Shown in pieces: positions 12,302 to 23,664 of a stretch of 64,000 nt of DNA. The DNA is from Rhinopithecus roxellana (Eukaryota > Chordata > Mammalia > Primates > Cercopithecidae): NCBI RefSeq assembly GCF_007565055.1, contig NC_044552.1, positions 144,023,358 to 144,087,357 on the forward strand, written 5' to 3'. A model generated the notes under the pieces. It saw only the letters and a list, made by a program, of their open reading frames with translations, did not search any database and had not been told where the DNA came from. Both the position numbers and the translations under genes were made by a program. Each line of letters starts with the position of its first letter. Within the stretch, counting starts at the first letter, position 1.

Positions 12302-13343
12302 GGGGGGCGGAGCAAGATGGCCGAATAGGAACAGCTCCAGTCTCCAACTCCCAGCATGAGCGACACAGAAGACCGGTGATTTCTGCATTTTCAACTGAGG
12401 TACTGGGGTCATCTCACTAGGGAGTGCTGGACAATCGGTGCTGGTCAGCTGCTGCAGCCCAACCAGCGAGAGCTGAAGCAGGGCGAGGCATCGCCTCACC
12501 GGGGAAGCGCAAGGGGGAAGGGAATCCCTTTTCCTAGCCAGGGGAACTGAGACAAAAAACACCTGGAAAATCGGGTGACTCCCACCCAAATACTGTGCTT
12601 TAAGCAAATGGGCACACGAGGAGAATATATCCCACACCTGGCCGGGAGGGTCCCACGCCCACGGAGCCTCCCTCACTGCCAACACAGCAGTCTGCGGCGA
12701 TCTATCCGCAAGGCAGCAGCGAGGCTGGGGGAGGGGCACCCGCCATTGCTGAGGCTTAAGTAGGTAAACAAAGCCCAAAGCCACTGGGAAGCTCGAACTG
12801 GGTGGAGCTCACAGCAGCTCAAGGAAGCCTGCCTGTCTCTGTAGTCTCCACCTCTGGGGACAGCGCACAGCTGAAGACCAACAGGGGAAGCAGCGGGGGC
12901 CGGTGCAGACGCAAACGACTCTGTCTGACAGCTTTGGGGAGAGCCGTGGATCTCCCAACACGGAGGTTGAGATCTGAGAACGGACAGACTGCCTGCTCAG
13001 GTGGGTCCCTGACCCCTGAGTAGCCTAGCTGGGAGACATCCCCCACTAGGGGCAGTCTGACACCCCACAACTCACAGGGTGGAGTACACCCCTGAGAGGA
13101 AACTTCCAAAGGAAGAATCAGACAGGTACACTCGCTGTTCAGCAATATTCTATCTTCGGCAACCTCTGCTGCTGATACCCAGGCAAACAGGGTCTGGAGT
13201 GGACCTCAAGCAATCTCCAACAGACCAACAGACAGTCCTTCTGACTGTCAGAAGGAAAACTATCAAACAGGAAGGACACCTATACCAAAACCCCATCAGT
13301 ACGTCACCATCATCAAAGACCAGAGAAAGATAAAACCACAAAG
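12302..13343 (+). promoter_or_regulatory. L1 5' UTR and internal promoter
   Basis: About 1.04 kb lies between the L1 5' end and the ORF1 start. The YY1-type site 'caagatggccg' is at 12313-12323, the position where YY1 directs L1 transcription start. The region is GC- and CpG-richer than its surroundings. It is roughly 130 bp longer than the ~910-bp 5' UTR of human L1PA1, as expected for lineages that kept the ZNF93-targeted segment lost in hominoid L1PA3 (inference; I did not map that segment). The antisense strand is open over 12248-12784. Confidence 0.9.
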
Positions 13344-14360
13344 ATGGGGAAGAAGCAGGCCAGAAAACCTGGAAATTCAAAAAATAAGAGCGCATCTCCC
13401 CCTGCAAAGGAGCGCAGCCCATCGCCAGCAACGGATCAAAGCTGGTCAGAGAATGACTTTGACGAGATGAGAGAAGAAGGCTTCAGTCCATCAAACTTCT
13501 CAGAGCTGAAGGAGGAATGACGTACCCAGTGCAAAGAAACTCAAAATCTAGAAAAAAGAGTGGAAGAATTGACAGCTAGACTAATTAATGCAGAGAAGAT
13601 CATAAACGAAATGACAGAGATGAAAACCATGACACGAGAAATACGTGACAAATGCACAAGCTTCAGTAACCGACTCGATCAACTGGAAGAAAGAGTATCA
13701 GCGATTGAGGATCAAATGAATGAAATGAAGCGAGAAGAGAAACCAAAAGAAAAAAGAAGAAAAAGAAATGAACAAAGCCTGCAAGAAGTATGGGATTATG
13801 TAAAAAGACCAAATCTACGTCTGATTGGGGTGCCTGAAAGTGAGGGGGAAAATGGAACCAAGTTGGAAAACACTCTTCAGGATATCATCCAGGAGAACTT
13901 CCCCAACCTAGTAGGGCAGGCCAACATTCATATTCCAGAAATACAGAGAACGCCACAAAGATATTCCTCCAGAAGAGCAACTCCAAGACACATAATTGCC
14001 AGATTCACCAAAGTAGAAATGAAGGAAAAAATCTTAAGGGCAGCCAGAGAGAAAGGTCGGGTTACCCACAAAGGGAAACCCATCAGACTAACAGCAGATC
14101 TCTCGGCAGAAACTCTACAAGCCAGAAGAGAGTGGGGGCCAATATTCAACGTTCTGAAAGAAAAGAATTTTGAACCCAGAATTTCATATCCAGCCAAACT
14201 AAGTTTCATAAGTGAAGGAGAAATAAAATCCTTTACAGATAAGCAAATGCTTAGAGATTTTCTCACCACCAGGCCTGCCTTACAAGAGACCCTGAAGGAA
14301 GCACTAAACATGGAAAGGAACAACCGGTACCAGCCATTGCAAAAACATGCCAAAATGTAA
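13344..14360 (+). pseudogene. L1 ORF1 (RNA-binding nucleic acid chaperone), one nonsense codon
   Basis: ORF1p is the trimeric RNA chaperone that coats L1 RNA in the cytoplasm. The frame starts at the canonical L1 site (ATG 13344, 'atggggaagaagcaggcc') and runs 338 codons to TAA 14358-14360, the normal primate length. Codon 59 (13518-13520) is TGA. Downstream the same frame stays open from 13521 to the end, so this is the only disabling lesion. Visible parts are the basic N-terminus, a coiled coil with heptad spacing (roughly residues 50-150), the RRM ('RPNLRLIGVPESEGEN') and the C-terminal domain ('AREKGRVTHKGKPIRLTADL'). Internal initiation at M73 (13560) would give a 266-residue N-truncated protein, but there is no evidence that this is made. 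Confidence 0.95.
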
Positions 14361-14423
14361 AGACCATCGAGGCTAGGAAGAAACTGCATCAACTAACGAG
14401 CAAAATAACCAGTTAATATCATA

Positions 14424-17400
14424 ATGACAGGATCAAGTTCACACATAACAATATTAACCTTAAATGTAAATGGACTAAATGCTCCAATTAAAAGACACAG
14501 ACTGGCAAACTGGATAAAGAGTCAAGACCCATCAGTCTGCTGTATTCAGGAGACCCATCTCACATGCGGAGACATACATAGGCTCAAAATAAAGGGATGG
14601 AGGAAGGTCTACCAAGCAAATGGAGAACAAAAAAAAGCAGGGGTTACAATCCTAGTCTCTGATAAAACAGACTTTAAACCATCAAAGATCAAAAGAGACA
14701 AAGAAGGCCATTACACAATGGTAAAGGGATCAATTCAACAGGAAGAGCTAACTATCCTAAATATATATGCACCCAATACAGGAGCACCCAGATTCATAAA
14801 GCAAGTCCTTAGAGACTTACAAAGAGACTTAGACGCCCATACAATAATAATGGGAGACTTCAACACTCCACTGTCAACATTAGACAGATCATGAGACAGA
14901 AAGTTAACAAGGATATCCAGGAATTGAACTCATCTCTGCACCAAGCGGACCTAATAGACATCTATAGAACTCTCCACCCCAAATCAACAGAATATACATT
15001 CTTCTCAGCACCACATCGCACTTATTCCAAAATTGACCACATAATTGGAAGTAAAGCACTCCTCAGCAAATGTACAAGAACAGAAATTATAACAAACTGT
15101 CTCTCAGACCACAGTGCAATCAAACTAGAACTCAGGACTAAGAAACTCAATCAAAACCGCTCAACTACATGGAAACTGAACAACCTGCTCCTGAATGACT
15201 ACTGGGTACATAACGAAATGAAGTCAGAAATAAAGATGTTCTTTGAAACCAATGAGAACAAAGATACAACATACCAGAATCTCTGGGACACATTTAAAGC
15301 AGTGTGTAGAGGGAAATTTATAGCACTAAATGCCCACAAGAGAAAGCAGGAAAGATCTAAAATGGACACTCTAACATCACAATGAAAAGAACTAGAGAGG
15401 CAAGAGCAAACACATTCAAAAGCTAGCAGAAGGCAAGAAATAACTAAGATCAGAGCCGAACTGAAGGAGATAGAGACACAAAAAACCCTCCAAAAAATCA
15501 ATGAATCCAGGAGTTGGTTTTTTGAAAAGATCAACAAAATTGACAGACCGCTAGCAAGACTAATAAAGAAGAAAAGAGAGAGGAATCAAATAGACGCAAT
15601 AAAAAATGATAAAGGGTATATCACCACCGACCCCACAGAAATGCAAACAACCATCAGAGAATACTATAAACGCCTTTACGCAAATCAACTAGAAAATCTA
15701 GAAGAAATGGATAATTTCCTGGACACTTACACTCTTCCAACACTAAACCAGGAAGAAGTGGAATCCCTGAATAGACCAATAGCAGACTATGAAATTGAGG
15801 CAACAATTAATAGCCTACCCACCAAAAAAAGTCCAGGACCAGATGGATTCACAGCTGAATTCTACCAGAGGTACAAGGAGGAGCTGGTACCATTCCTTCT
15901 GAAACTATTCCAATCAATAGAAAAAGAGGGAATCCTCCCTAACTCATTTTATGAGGCCAACATCATCCTGATACCAAAGCCTGGCAGAGACACAACAAAT
16001 AAAGGGAATTTTAGACCAATATCCCTGATGAACATTGATGCAAAAATTCTCAATAAAATACTGGCAAACCGGATTCAGCAGCACATCAAAAAGCTTATCC
16101 ACCATGATCAAGTGGGCTTCATCCCTGGGATGCAAGCCTGGTTCAACATTCGCAAATCAATAAATGTAATCCAGCATATCAACAGAACCAAAGACACGAA
16201 CCACATGATTATCTCAATAGATGCAGAAAAGGCTTTTGACAAAATTCAACAGCCCTTCATGCTAAAAACGCTCAATAAATTCGGTATTGATGGAACGTAC
16301 CTCAAAATAATAAGAGCTATTTATGACAAACCCACAGGTAATATCATTCTGAATGGGCAAAAACTGGAAAAATTCCCTTTGAAAACTGGCACAAGACAGG
16401 GATGCCCTCTCTCACCACTCCTATTCAACATAGTCTTGGAAGTTCTGGCTAGGGCAATCAAGCAAGAGAAAGAAATCAAGGGTATCCAGTTAGGAAAAGA
16501 AGAAGTCAAATTGTCCTTGTTTTCAGATGACATGATTGTATATTTAGAAAACCCCATCGTCTCAGCCCAAAATCTCCTTAAGCTGATAAGCAACTTCAGC
16601 AAAGTCTCAGGATAGAAAATTAATGTGCAAAAATCACAAGCATTCTTATACACCAGTAACAGACAAGCAGAGAGCCAAATCAGGAATGAACTTCCATTCA
16701 CAATAGCTTCAAAGAGAATAAAATACCTAGGAATCCAGCTTACAAGGGATGTAAAGGACCTCTTCAAGGAGAACTACAAGCCACTGCTCAGTGAAATCAA
16801 AGAGGACACAAACAAATGGAAGAACATACCATGCTCATGGATAGGAAGAATCAATATCGTGAAAATGGCCATACTGCCCAAGGTTATTTATAGATTCAAT
16901 GCCATCCCCATCAAGCTACCAATGAGTTTCTTCACAGAATTGGAAAAAACGGCTTTAAAGTTCATATGGAACCAAAAAAGAGCCCGCATTGCCAAGACAA
17001 TCCTAAGTCAAAAGGACAAAGCTGGAGGCGTCATGCTACCTGACTTCAAACTATATTACAAGGCTACAGTAACCAAAACAGCATGGTACTGGTACCAAAA
17101 CAGAGATATAGACCAATGGAACAGAACAGAGTCCTCAGAAATAATACCACACATCTACAACCATCTGATCTTTGCCAAACCTGAGAGAAACAAGAAATGG
17201 GGAAAGGATTCCCTATTTAATAAATGGTGCTGGGAAAATTGGCTAGCCATAAGTAGAAAGCTGAAACTGGATCCTTTCCTTACCCCTTATACGAAGATTA
17301 ATTCAAGATGGATTAGAGACCTAAATGTTAGATGTAATACCACTAAAACCCTAGAAGAAAATCTAGGTAGTACCATTCAGGACATAGGCATGGGCAAGGA

Positions 17401-18248
17401 CTTCATGTCTAAAACACCAAAAGCAACGGCAGCAAAAGCAAAAATTGACAAATGGGATCTAATTAAACTAAAGAGCTTTTGCACAGCAAAAGAAACTACC
17501 ATCAGAGTGAACAGGCAACCTACAGAATGGGAGAAAATTTTTGCAACCTACTCATCTGACAAAGGGCTAATATCCAGAATCTACAAAGAACTCAAACAAA
17601 TATACAAGAAAAAGACAAACAACCCCATCAAAAAGTGGGCAAAGAATATGAACAGACATTTCTCAAAAGAAGACATTCATACAGCCAACAGACACATGAA
17701 AAAATGCTCATCATCACTCGCCATCAGAGAAATGCAAATCAAAACCACAATGAGATACCATCTCACACCAGTTAGAATGGCAATCATTAAGAAGTCAGGA
17801 AACAACAGGTGTTGGAGAGGATGTGGAGAAATAGGAACACTTTTACACTGTTGGTGGGATTGTAACTAGTTCAACCATTATGGAAAACAGTATGGCAATT
17901 CCTCAAGGATCTAGAACTAGATGTACCATAAGACCCAGCCATCCCACTACTTGGTATATACCCAAAGGATTATAAATTATTCTACTACAAAGACAAATGC
18001 ACACGTATGTTTATTGTGGCACTATTCACAATAGCAAAGACTTGGAATCAACCCAAATGTCCATCTGTGACAGACTGGATTAAGAAAATGTGGCACATAT
18101 ACACCATGGAATACTATGCAGCCATAAAAAAGGATGAGTTTGCGTCCTTTGTAGCGACATGGATGCAGCTTAAACCATCATTCTTAGCAAACTATCACAA
18201 GAAGAGAAAACCAAACACCGCATGTTCTCACTCATAGGTGGGAACTGA
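14424..18248 (+). pseudogene. L1 ORF2 (endonuclease/reverse transcriptase), five lesions
   Basis: ORF2p nicks DNA and reverse transcribes L1 RNA in the nucleus. The frame begins ATG 14424 and would end TGA 18246-18248, the expected ~1275 codons once three single-base deletions are counted: near 14891, near 17863 and near 18171. Nonsense codons are TGA 15383-15385 and TAG 16613-16615. The AP-endonuclease motifs are present (QETHL, NIYAPN, MGDFN, SDHS), then the RT domain; its catalytic box reads FSDD instead of the L1-typical FADD. The C-terminal zinc-knuckle pattern C-x3-C-x7-H-x4-C is intact at about 17808-17862. The 14424-14894 piece alone covers about 156 residues of endonuclease. No functional ORF2p is possible. 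Confidence 0.95.
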
Positions 18249-18488
18249 ACAATGAGATCACTTGGACTCGGGAAGGGGAACATCACACACTGGGGCCTAT
18301 CATGGGGAGGGGGGAGGAGGGAGGGATTGCACTGGGGAGTTATACATGATATAAATGATGAATTGATGGGTGCTGACGAGTTGATGGGTGCAGCACACCA
18401 ACATGGCATAAGTATACATATGTAACAAACCTGCACGTTATGCACATGTACCCTAGAACTTAAAGTATAAAAAAAAAAAAAAAAAAAA

Positions 18489-18836
18489 GAACATGTGGCA
18501 CATATACACCATGGAATACTATGCAGCCATAAAAAAGGGTGAGTTTGCATCCTTTGTAGGGACATGGATGCAGCTGGAAACCATCATTCTTAGCAAACTA
18601 TCACAAGAACAGAAAACCAAACACCGCATGTTCTCACTCATAGGTGGGAACTGAACAATGAGATCACTTGGACTCAGGTAGGGGAACATCACACGTCGGG
18701 GCCTATCATGGGGAGGGGGGAGGGGGGAGGGGAGTTGATGGGTGCAGCACACCAACATGGCACAAGTATACATATGTAACAAACCTGCACGTTATGCACA
18801 TGTACCCTAGAACTTAAAGCATATAAAAAAAAAAAA
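18489..18836 (+). mobile_element. Second partial L1 3' end abutting the A tail of the full-length L1
   Basis: Starting in the A tail of the first copy ('aagaacatgtggcacatata') is a second L1 3' end: the last ~55 ORF2 codons, a 3' UTR and a new A tail (about 18824-18837). Relative to the first copy it lacks about 60 nt between the G-rich tract and 'gagttgatgggtgcagc'. It has no separate target duplication of its own; the duplication of the full-length L1 follows it. It is either a product of template jumping or transduction in one event, or a later insertion into the A tail. Confidence 0.9.
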
Positions 18837-18851
18837 AGAATACTGTATATA

Positions 18852-18985
18852 TTTGGTAAGTGAATATTATTTTTTAAGATAGTCCAAAGGATATAGGATC
18901 TATTTATGATTTTGTCCACGTTTATCCCTGTATGAAAGATGGTGACCCTAAAAAGAGCTGAGCCATAATTATTTCGGGCCTGCAC

Positions 18986-19016
<31 letters not shown>

Positions 19017-20309
19017 CTTGACTGGGTTAGAGTCATAAATACCCCTTGCCTTTCAAAAAGTTCAATACCTCGTTTGCCTATTTGAACAATGTTTCTGTAA
19101 TAAAGCAAGGATTACAATGAGTCACCTACGTTTAGTTTCAGAGAAACCCTTGCTTTTCCAGAAAAATTTGTAAGGCAGTGGTGAGGAAAAGTTTATTGGA
19201 ATATTTGACTATGTAAACATAAGTAAACCTGTTGTTATTTAGTGAGCCGAGATAAATCAAGTCGTATCACTTTCCAAAGAATAGTGATTGTAATAGCTCA
19301 TTGAAGGGGGCAGGTAAAAATCTATACATGTGTTTTTCTTGTGTGGTTTGTCATTTTTATTTTTAATTCTTTTCTTTCTCTCTTTGTTTCTTTTTCTTTC
19401 TTTTTACTTTGGCTTTATTCATACATACTACTCAAAATCTTTTTGGGAATAGGCAGAATCAAAATACTATGGACCCCATAGTGTAAACTCATGAAAGTTG
19501 CTGTGTGTTTTCAGTGCCTGTCTCAGGGTCTGATCCAGTATACTGGCAATATGTACATAGCCAATAACTGAATAAAATAAATAGAACATTTAACTATTTT
19601 AAAGGTATCCCAGATTCTACTAGCAGTTTGCAAAACCCACATGAAACTACAATTTGACAGGGAGAAATTATATCCTGAGCAGGAGAAATCAAATTTCGGT
19701 CGCCTAAACCTGTGTTATCTAATAGCATTACTGACTGAATCAAGCTGGCTTCCTTTGCTGCAAAGCCCAATGCTTGGGCACAGGCATGGAGGATAACAAT
19801 AAGGAGGCCAATTTTCTGGAAAGTACTATGTTCTGTGCCTTTTCTGCCACTGTCTGTCACCAAAGAGGTGTTTAAACATTTAAGGGAATTCAGTTCTGTA
19901 TTATCACAATATAAATTTAAGCCAAATGGTAAAAGCCCATTTTCCTCAGTTTTTCCAAATGTTGTTCCTCACATCCCTAGAAAAACACCCATTCTCTCCA
20001 TATATGTTTTCCATTATTCACATGAGGGAGTTGCATTCTTGCTGCTCTGTTGAGCCATGTTGCCTAAGTAAATGTCAGCTTGGTATCGGTCAATTGGAAG
20101 AACTGTTCATAGGCAACTGTACCATGCTCAACAACCTGCTGTCCACTGGTCACTGCAGTCCCATGGGACTATATTGACAAACCAGTAGCCCTTCTAGAAT
20201 TGTAAATGTATGTGGGTGGAAAAAAAGATGGAATTGTGACAATATTGCTATAAATATATATTGGTACAGTACTGTATTTATACCCTTCATCATATATCAT
20301 TTGATTATA
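18852..20309. other. Unassigned sequence with poly-A and pyrimidine tracts
   Basis: A 28-nt A run sits at 18986-19013 after 'atttcgggcctgcac', without an identified retrocopy. A CT-rich tract lies at about 19365-19407. The segment 19500-19580 ending 'aactgaataaaataaata' resembles the 3' end of old L2 copies, weakly. No gene was found. Confidence 0.4.
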
Positions 20310-20465
20310 ACAATACCTCTGTCAGCTAGAAAGAATAATTATTAGTATATTCATTTCAGAGCTGAGCAAACTGATACTCAGAAAGATTCAGTAGCTGGTT
20401 CAAGCTTCATTGCTCACTTTGTTAGTAAGGCAGAAATGTGGCCCTGCGCCATGCTGTCTCTCTGG
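20310..20465 (+). mobile_element. MIR SINE
   Basis: The degraded order 'cagagctgagcaaactgata', 'ctcagaaagattcagtagct' and 'gttagtaaggcagaaatgtg' follows the MIR core ('gaaactgaggctcagagagg...'). MIR is an ancient tRNA-derived SINE shared by mammals. The ends are approximate. Confidence 0.75.
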
Positions 20466-20739
20466 TTGTGTCCTATAGGACATAATTAAAATGAAAATTA
20501 GCCATAGGGAGAAAGGAGAGAAAAGTGCTTAGATTCCTAAAAGGACATTTTTTTCTGAAGATTCTGCAAGGATGAAAAAGAAGAGCCAATTTAATGAAAA
20601 TCCTTAGGAAAATAGTATAAATATCATCCAAGGCTTCTCCCAATTGCATAGTGTTGGAATTTGAAAGCTTACTTTATATTGGATGCATTACAGGTATCAT
20701 ATGAACAAGTGCTACTGTAGATTGGATGAGTCCTTTCAT

Positions 20740-20775
20740 CAATAAAATAAAAATAAAATAAAATAAATAAAATGG
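20740..20775. repeat. A-rich (AAAAT)n microsatellite
   Basis: Short runs of aaaat/aaat units ('aataaaataaaaataaaat'). Confidence 0.85.
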
Positions 20776-20879
20776 CTCCACTTCAATGGAAACCAGGAAG
20801 AAAAGTAAAATTATTTTTTTATCTACCTCCAAAACTGTGATCTCATTTTAGTAATGAATAGCTAAGCTAAGCTTATTTG

Positions 20880-21080
20880 CTGCTTCAGGTACTCTTCTAT
20901 ATATTTTAAATCACTGAGTCTTCATAATAACCCTAGGAGCTTCGTTCTATAATTGTGCCATTTAATAGATGAAGAAACTGAGGCACACACTGGTTAGAAA
21001 GTACCAGAGGTCACACCACTAGTGACTAGCAGAGGGAGAATTTGAACCTGTCCCATATCCTTTACTTTTAACACTAGGTT
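20880..21080 (+). mobile_element. MIR SINE
   Basis: The core 'agatgaagaaactgaggcac' followed by 'aggtcacaccactagtgact' and 'gagggagaatttgaacctgt' is a clear MIR. It is better preserved than the copy 430 bp upstream. Confidence 0.88.
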
Positions 21081-21569
21081 CAAACATCTCTGAAATAAAT
21101 GGCAGACTAACATTTCTCTGGTAGAAAACTCATACATGATACAATTTCTTGGTGAATAGCTTCCTCTTACAAAAGTTACTGCCAAAAATAAAATGTAACA
21201 TTTTATTTTGCGTGCTTTTTATTCCATCAATAATAAGTACAACAGTGTGGTCATTGTGATTTCAGGATCAAATAACATATAGAAACACCAAAGGGTCTAT
21301 TTTCACTTGAACTTGCAGGCACTCCAGATACTATCAACTATTATTCTCATATATTTTTGATGTGGATCTTTAGAAGGAGATAAAACAATGATGAGATCAT
21401 ATTGAGTGCTTGTGTTTCAGGTGAATTGTGTCACAGTTTGCTAAACCCCTCGAAAATAGGGATTAAATTATCTATACAGGAAGTCACCACTTTCATCCAG
21501 AGAATGACCACAAAATTGTTCCATGAAAACACACACACAAAGAAGCAGTATAAAGTTAAATGTAAAAAT
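21081..21569. other. Unassigned sequence
   Basis: No gene or named repeat is visible before the target duplication of the next L1. Confidence 0.4.
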
Positions 21570-21579
21570 AAAAGGTCTG

Positions 21580-22584
21580 GGAGGTGCGCACAAGATGGCC
21601 GAATAGGAACAGCTCCAGCCTCCAGCTCCCAGCGTGAGCGACAGAGAAGATGGGTGATTTCTGCATTTTCAACTGAGGTACTGAGTTCAGCTCACTGGGT
21701 CATGTAGGACAGCTGGTGCTGGTCCACAGGTGCAGCCCAACTAGTGAGAGCTGAAGCAGGGCGAGGCATCGCCTCACCTGGGAAGCACAAGGGGGAAGGG
21801 AATTCCTTTTCCTAGCCAAAGGAAATTGAGACACAAAACACCTGGAAAATCGGGTAACTCCCACCCTAATACTGCGCTTTACCAAGGGTCTTAGCAAAGG
21901 GCACACCAGGAGATTATATCCCACATCTGGCCCAGAGAGTCCCACGCCCACGGAGCCTCCCTCATTGCTAGCACAGCAGTCTGAGATTCAACTGCAAGGC
22001 AGCAGTGAGGCTGGGGGAGGGGCACCCACCATTGCTGAGGCTTAAGTAGGTAAACAAAGCCTCTGGGAAGCTCAAGTTGGGTGGAGTCCACCACAGCTCA
22101 AGGAGGCCAGACTGCCTCCGTAGACTCCTCTTCTGGGGACAGGTAATAGCTAAACAAAAAGCAGCAGAAACCTCGGCAGAGGTGAACGCCCCCGTCTGAC
22201 AGCATTGAAGAGAGCAGTGGATCTCCTAGCATGGAGGTTGAGATATGAGAACGGACAGACTGCCTGCTCAAGTGGGTCCCTGACCCCTAGGGGCAGACCG
22301 AAACCTCACACCTCACATGGTGGGGTACACCCTTGTGACGAAGCTTCCAGAGCAAGAATCAGACAGCAACACTCTCTGTTCAGCAATATTCTATCTTCTG
22401 CAGCCTCTGCTGCTGATACCCAGGCAAACAGGATCTGGAGTGGACCTCAAGCAAACTCCAACAGACCTACAGTTGAGGGTCCTGACTGTTAGAAGGAAAA
22501 CTAACAAACAGAAAGGACACCCACACCAAAACCCCATCAGCACGTCACCATCATCAAAGACCAAAGGCAGATAAAACCACAAAG
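21580..22584 (+). promoter_or_regulatory. L1 5' UTR and internal promoter
   Basis: About 1.0 kb lies upstream of ORF1. The YY1-type site 'caagatggccg' is at 21591-21601, about 12 nt from the 5' end. Compared with the first element it has small indels, for example a shorter segment after 'taggtaaacaaagcc' near 22062. Confidence 0.88.
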
Positions 22585-23601
22585 ATGGGGAAAAAGCAGT
22601 GCAGAAAGGTTGGAAATTCAAAATATCAGAGTGCATCTCCCCCTTCAAAGGAACGCAGCTCATTGCCAGCAACTGAACAAAGCCGGATGGAGAATGACTT
22701 TGACAAGTTGAGAGAAGAAGGCTTCAGTCGATCAAACTTCTCAGAGCTGAAGGAGGAACTATATAACCAGTGCAAAGAAAATAAAAACCTTGAAAAAAGA
22801 TTTGATGAATAGCTAACTAGAATAACCAATGTAGAGAAGTCCTTAAAAGAACTGATAGAGATGAAAACTATAACACGAGAACTACATGACCAATGCCCAA
22901 GCTTCAGTAACCGACTCGATCATCTGGAAGAAAGAGTATCAGCGATTGAAGATCAAATGAATGAAATGAAGTGAGAAGAGAAGTGTAGAAAAAAAAAAAG
23001 AGTAAAAAGAAATGAACAAAGCCTCCAAGAAATGTGGGATTATGTGAAAAGACCAAATCTACGTCTGATTGGGGTGCCTGAAAGTGAGGGGAAAATGGAA
23101 CCAAGTTGGAAAACACTCTTCAGGATATCATCCAGGAGAACTTCCCCAACTAGTAGGGCAGGCCAACATTCAAATTCAGGAAATACAGATAACGCCACAA
23201 AGATACTCCTCGAGAGGAGCAACTCCAAGACACATAATTGTCATATTCACCAAAGTTGAAATGAAGGAAAAAATGTTAAGGGCAGCCAGAGAGAAGGTCG
23301 AGATACACAGAAACGGAAGCCCATCATACTAACAGCAGATCTCTTGGCAGAAACTCTACAAGCCAGAAGAGAGTGGGGGCCAATATTCAACATTCTGAAA
23401 GAAAAGAATTTTCAACCCAGAATTTCATATCCAGCCAAACTAAGTTTCATAAGTGAAGGAGAAATAAAATCCTTTACAGACATGCAAATGCTTAGAGATT
23501 TTGTCACCACCAGGCCTGCCCTACAAGAGATCCTGAAGGAAACACTAAACATGGAAAGGAACAACCGGTACCAGCCATTGCAAAAACCTGTCAAAAGGTA
23601 A
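22585..23601 (+). pseudogene. L1 ORF1, stops plus three compensating 1-bp deletions
   Basis: ORF1 starts at ATG 22585 and ends TAA 23599-23601. In-frame stops are TAG 22810-22812 and TGA 22972-22974 (from a CGA arginine codon). Single-base deletions near 23090, 23150 and 23293 shift the frame three times and together return to the original frame, so the C-terminal part (about 23344-23601, 'AETLQARREWGPIFNILKEK') reads in register with the start. Coiled-coil, RRM and C-terminal domain sequence are all recognisable, but no intact ORF1p can be made. Confidence 0.93.
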
Positions 23602-23664
23602 AGTCTATCGATGCTAGGAAGAAACTGCATCAACTAGTGAGCAAAATAACCAGCTAATATCATA

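Larger units (their letters stand above)
12302..18836 (+). mobile_element. Full-length L1 (cercopithecine L1PA lineage) with composite 3' end
   Basis: A complete LINE-1 with 5' UTR (12302-13343), ORF1 (13344-14360), inter-ORF spacer (14361-14423), ORF2 (14424-18248), 3' UTR and A tail (to 18488), then a second partial L1 3' end (about 18489-18836). The 16-bp target duplication 'aagaatactgtatata' is at 12286-12301 and about 18836-18851, so it brackets the whole composite. The 3' UTR carries the Old World monkey variant. ORF1 has one nonsense codon and ORF2 has two nonsense codons and three 1-bp deletions, so the element is not autonomously active. The long A tail and intact duplications indicate a fairly young insertion. 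Confidence 0.97.

Noticed and set aside
18986..19013. Poly-A run as the tail of a retrocopy
   Set aside because: The sequence before it is not a recognisable transcript end and no flanking duplication was found.
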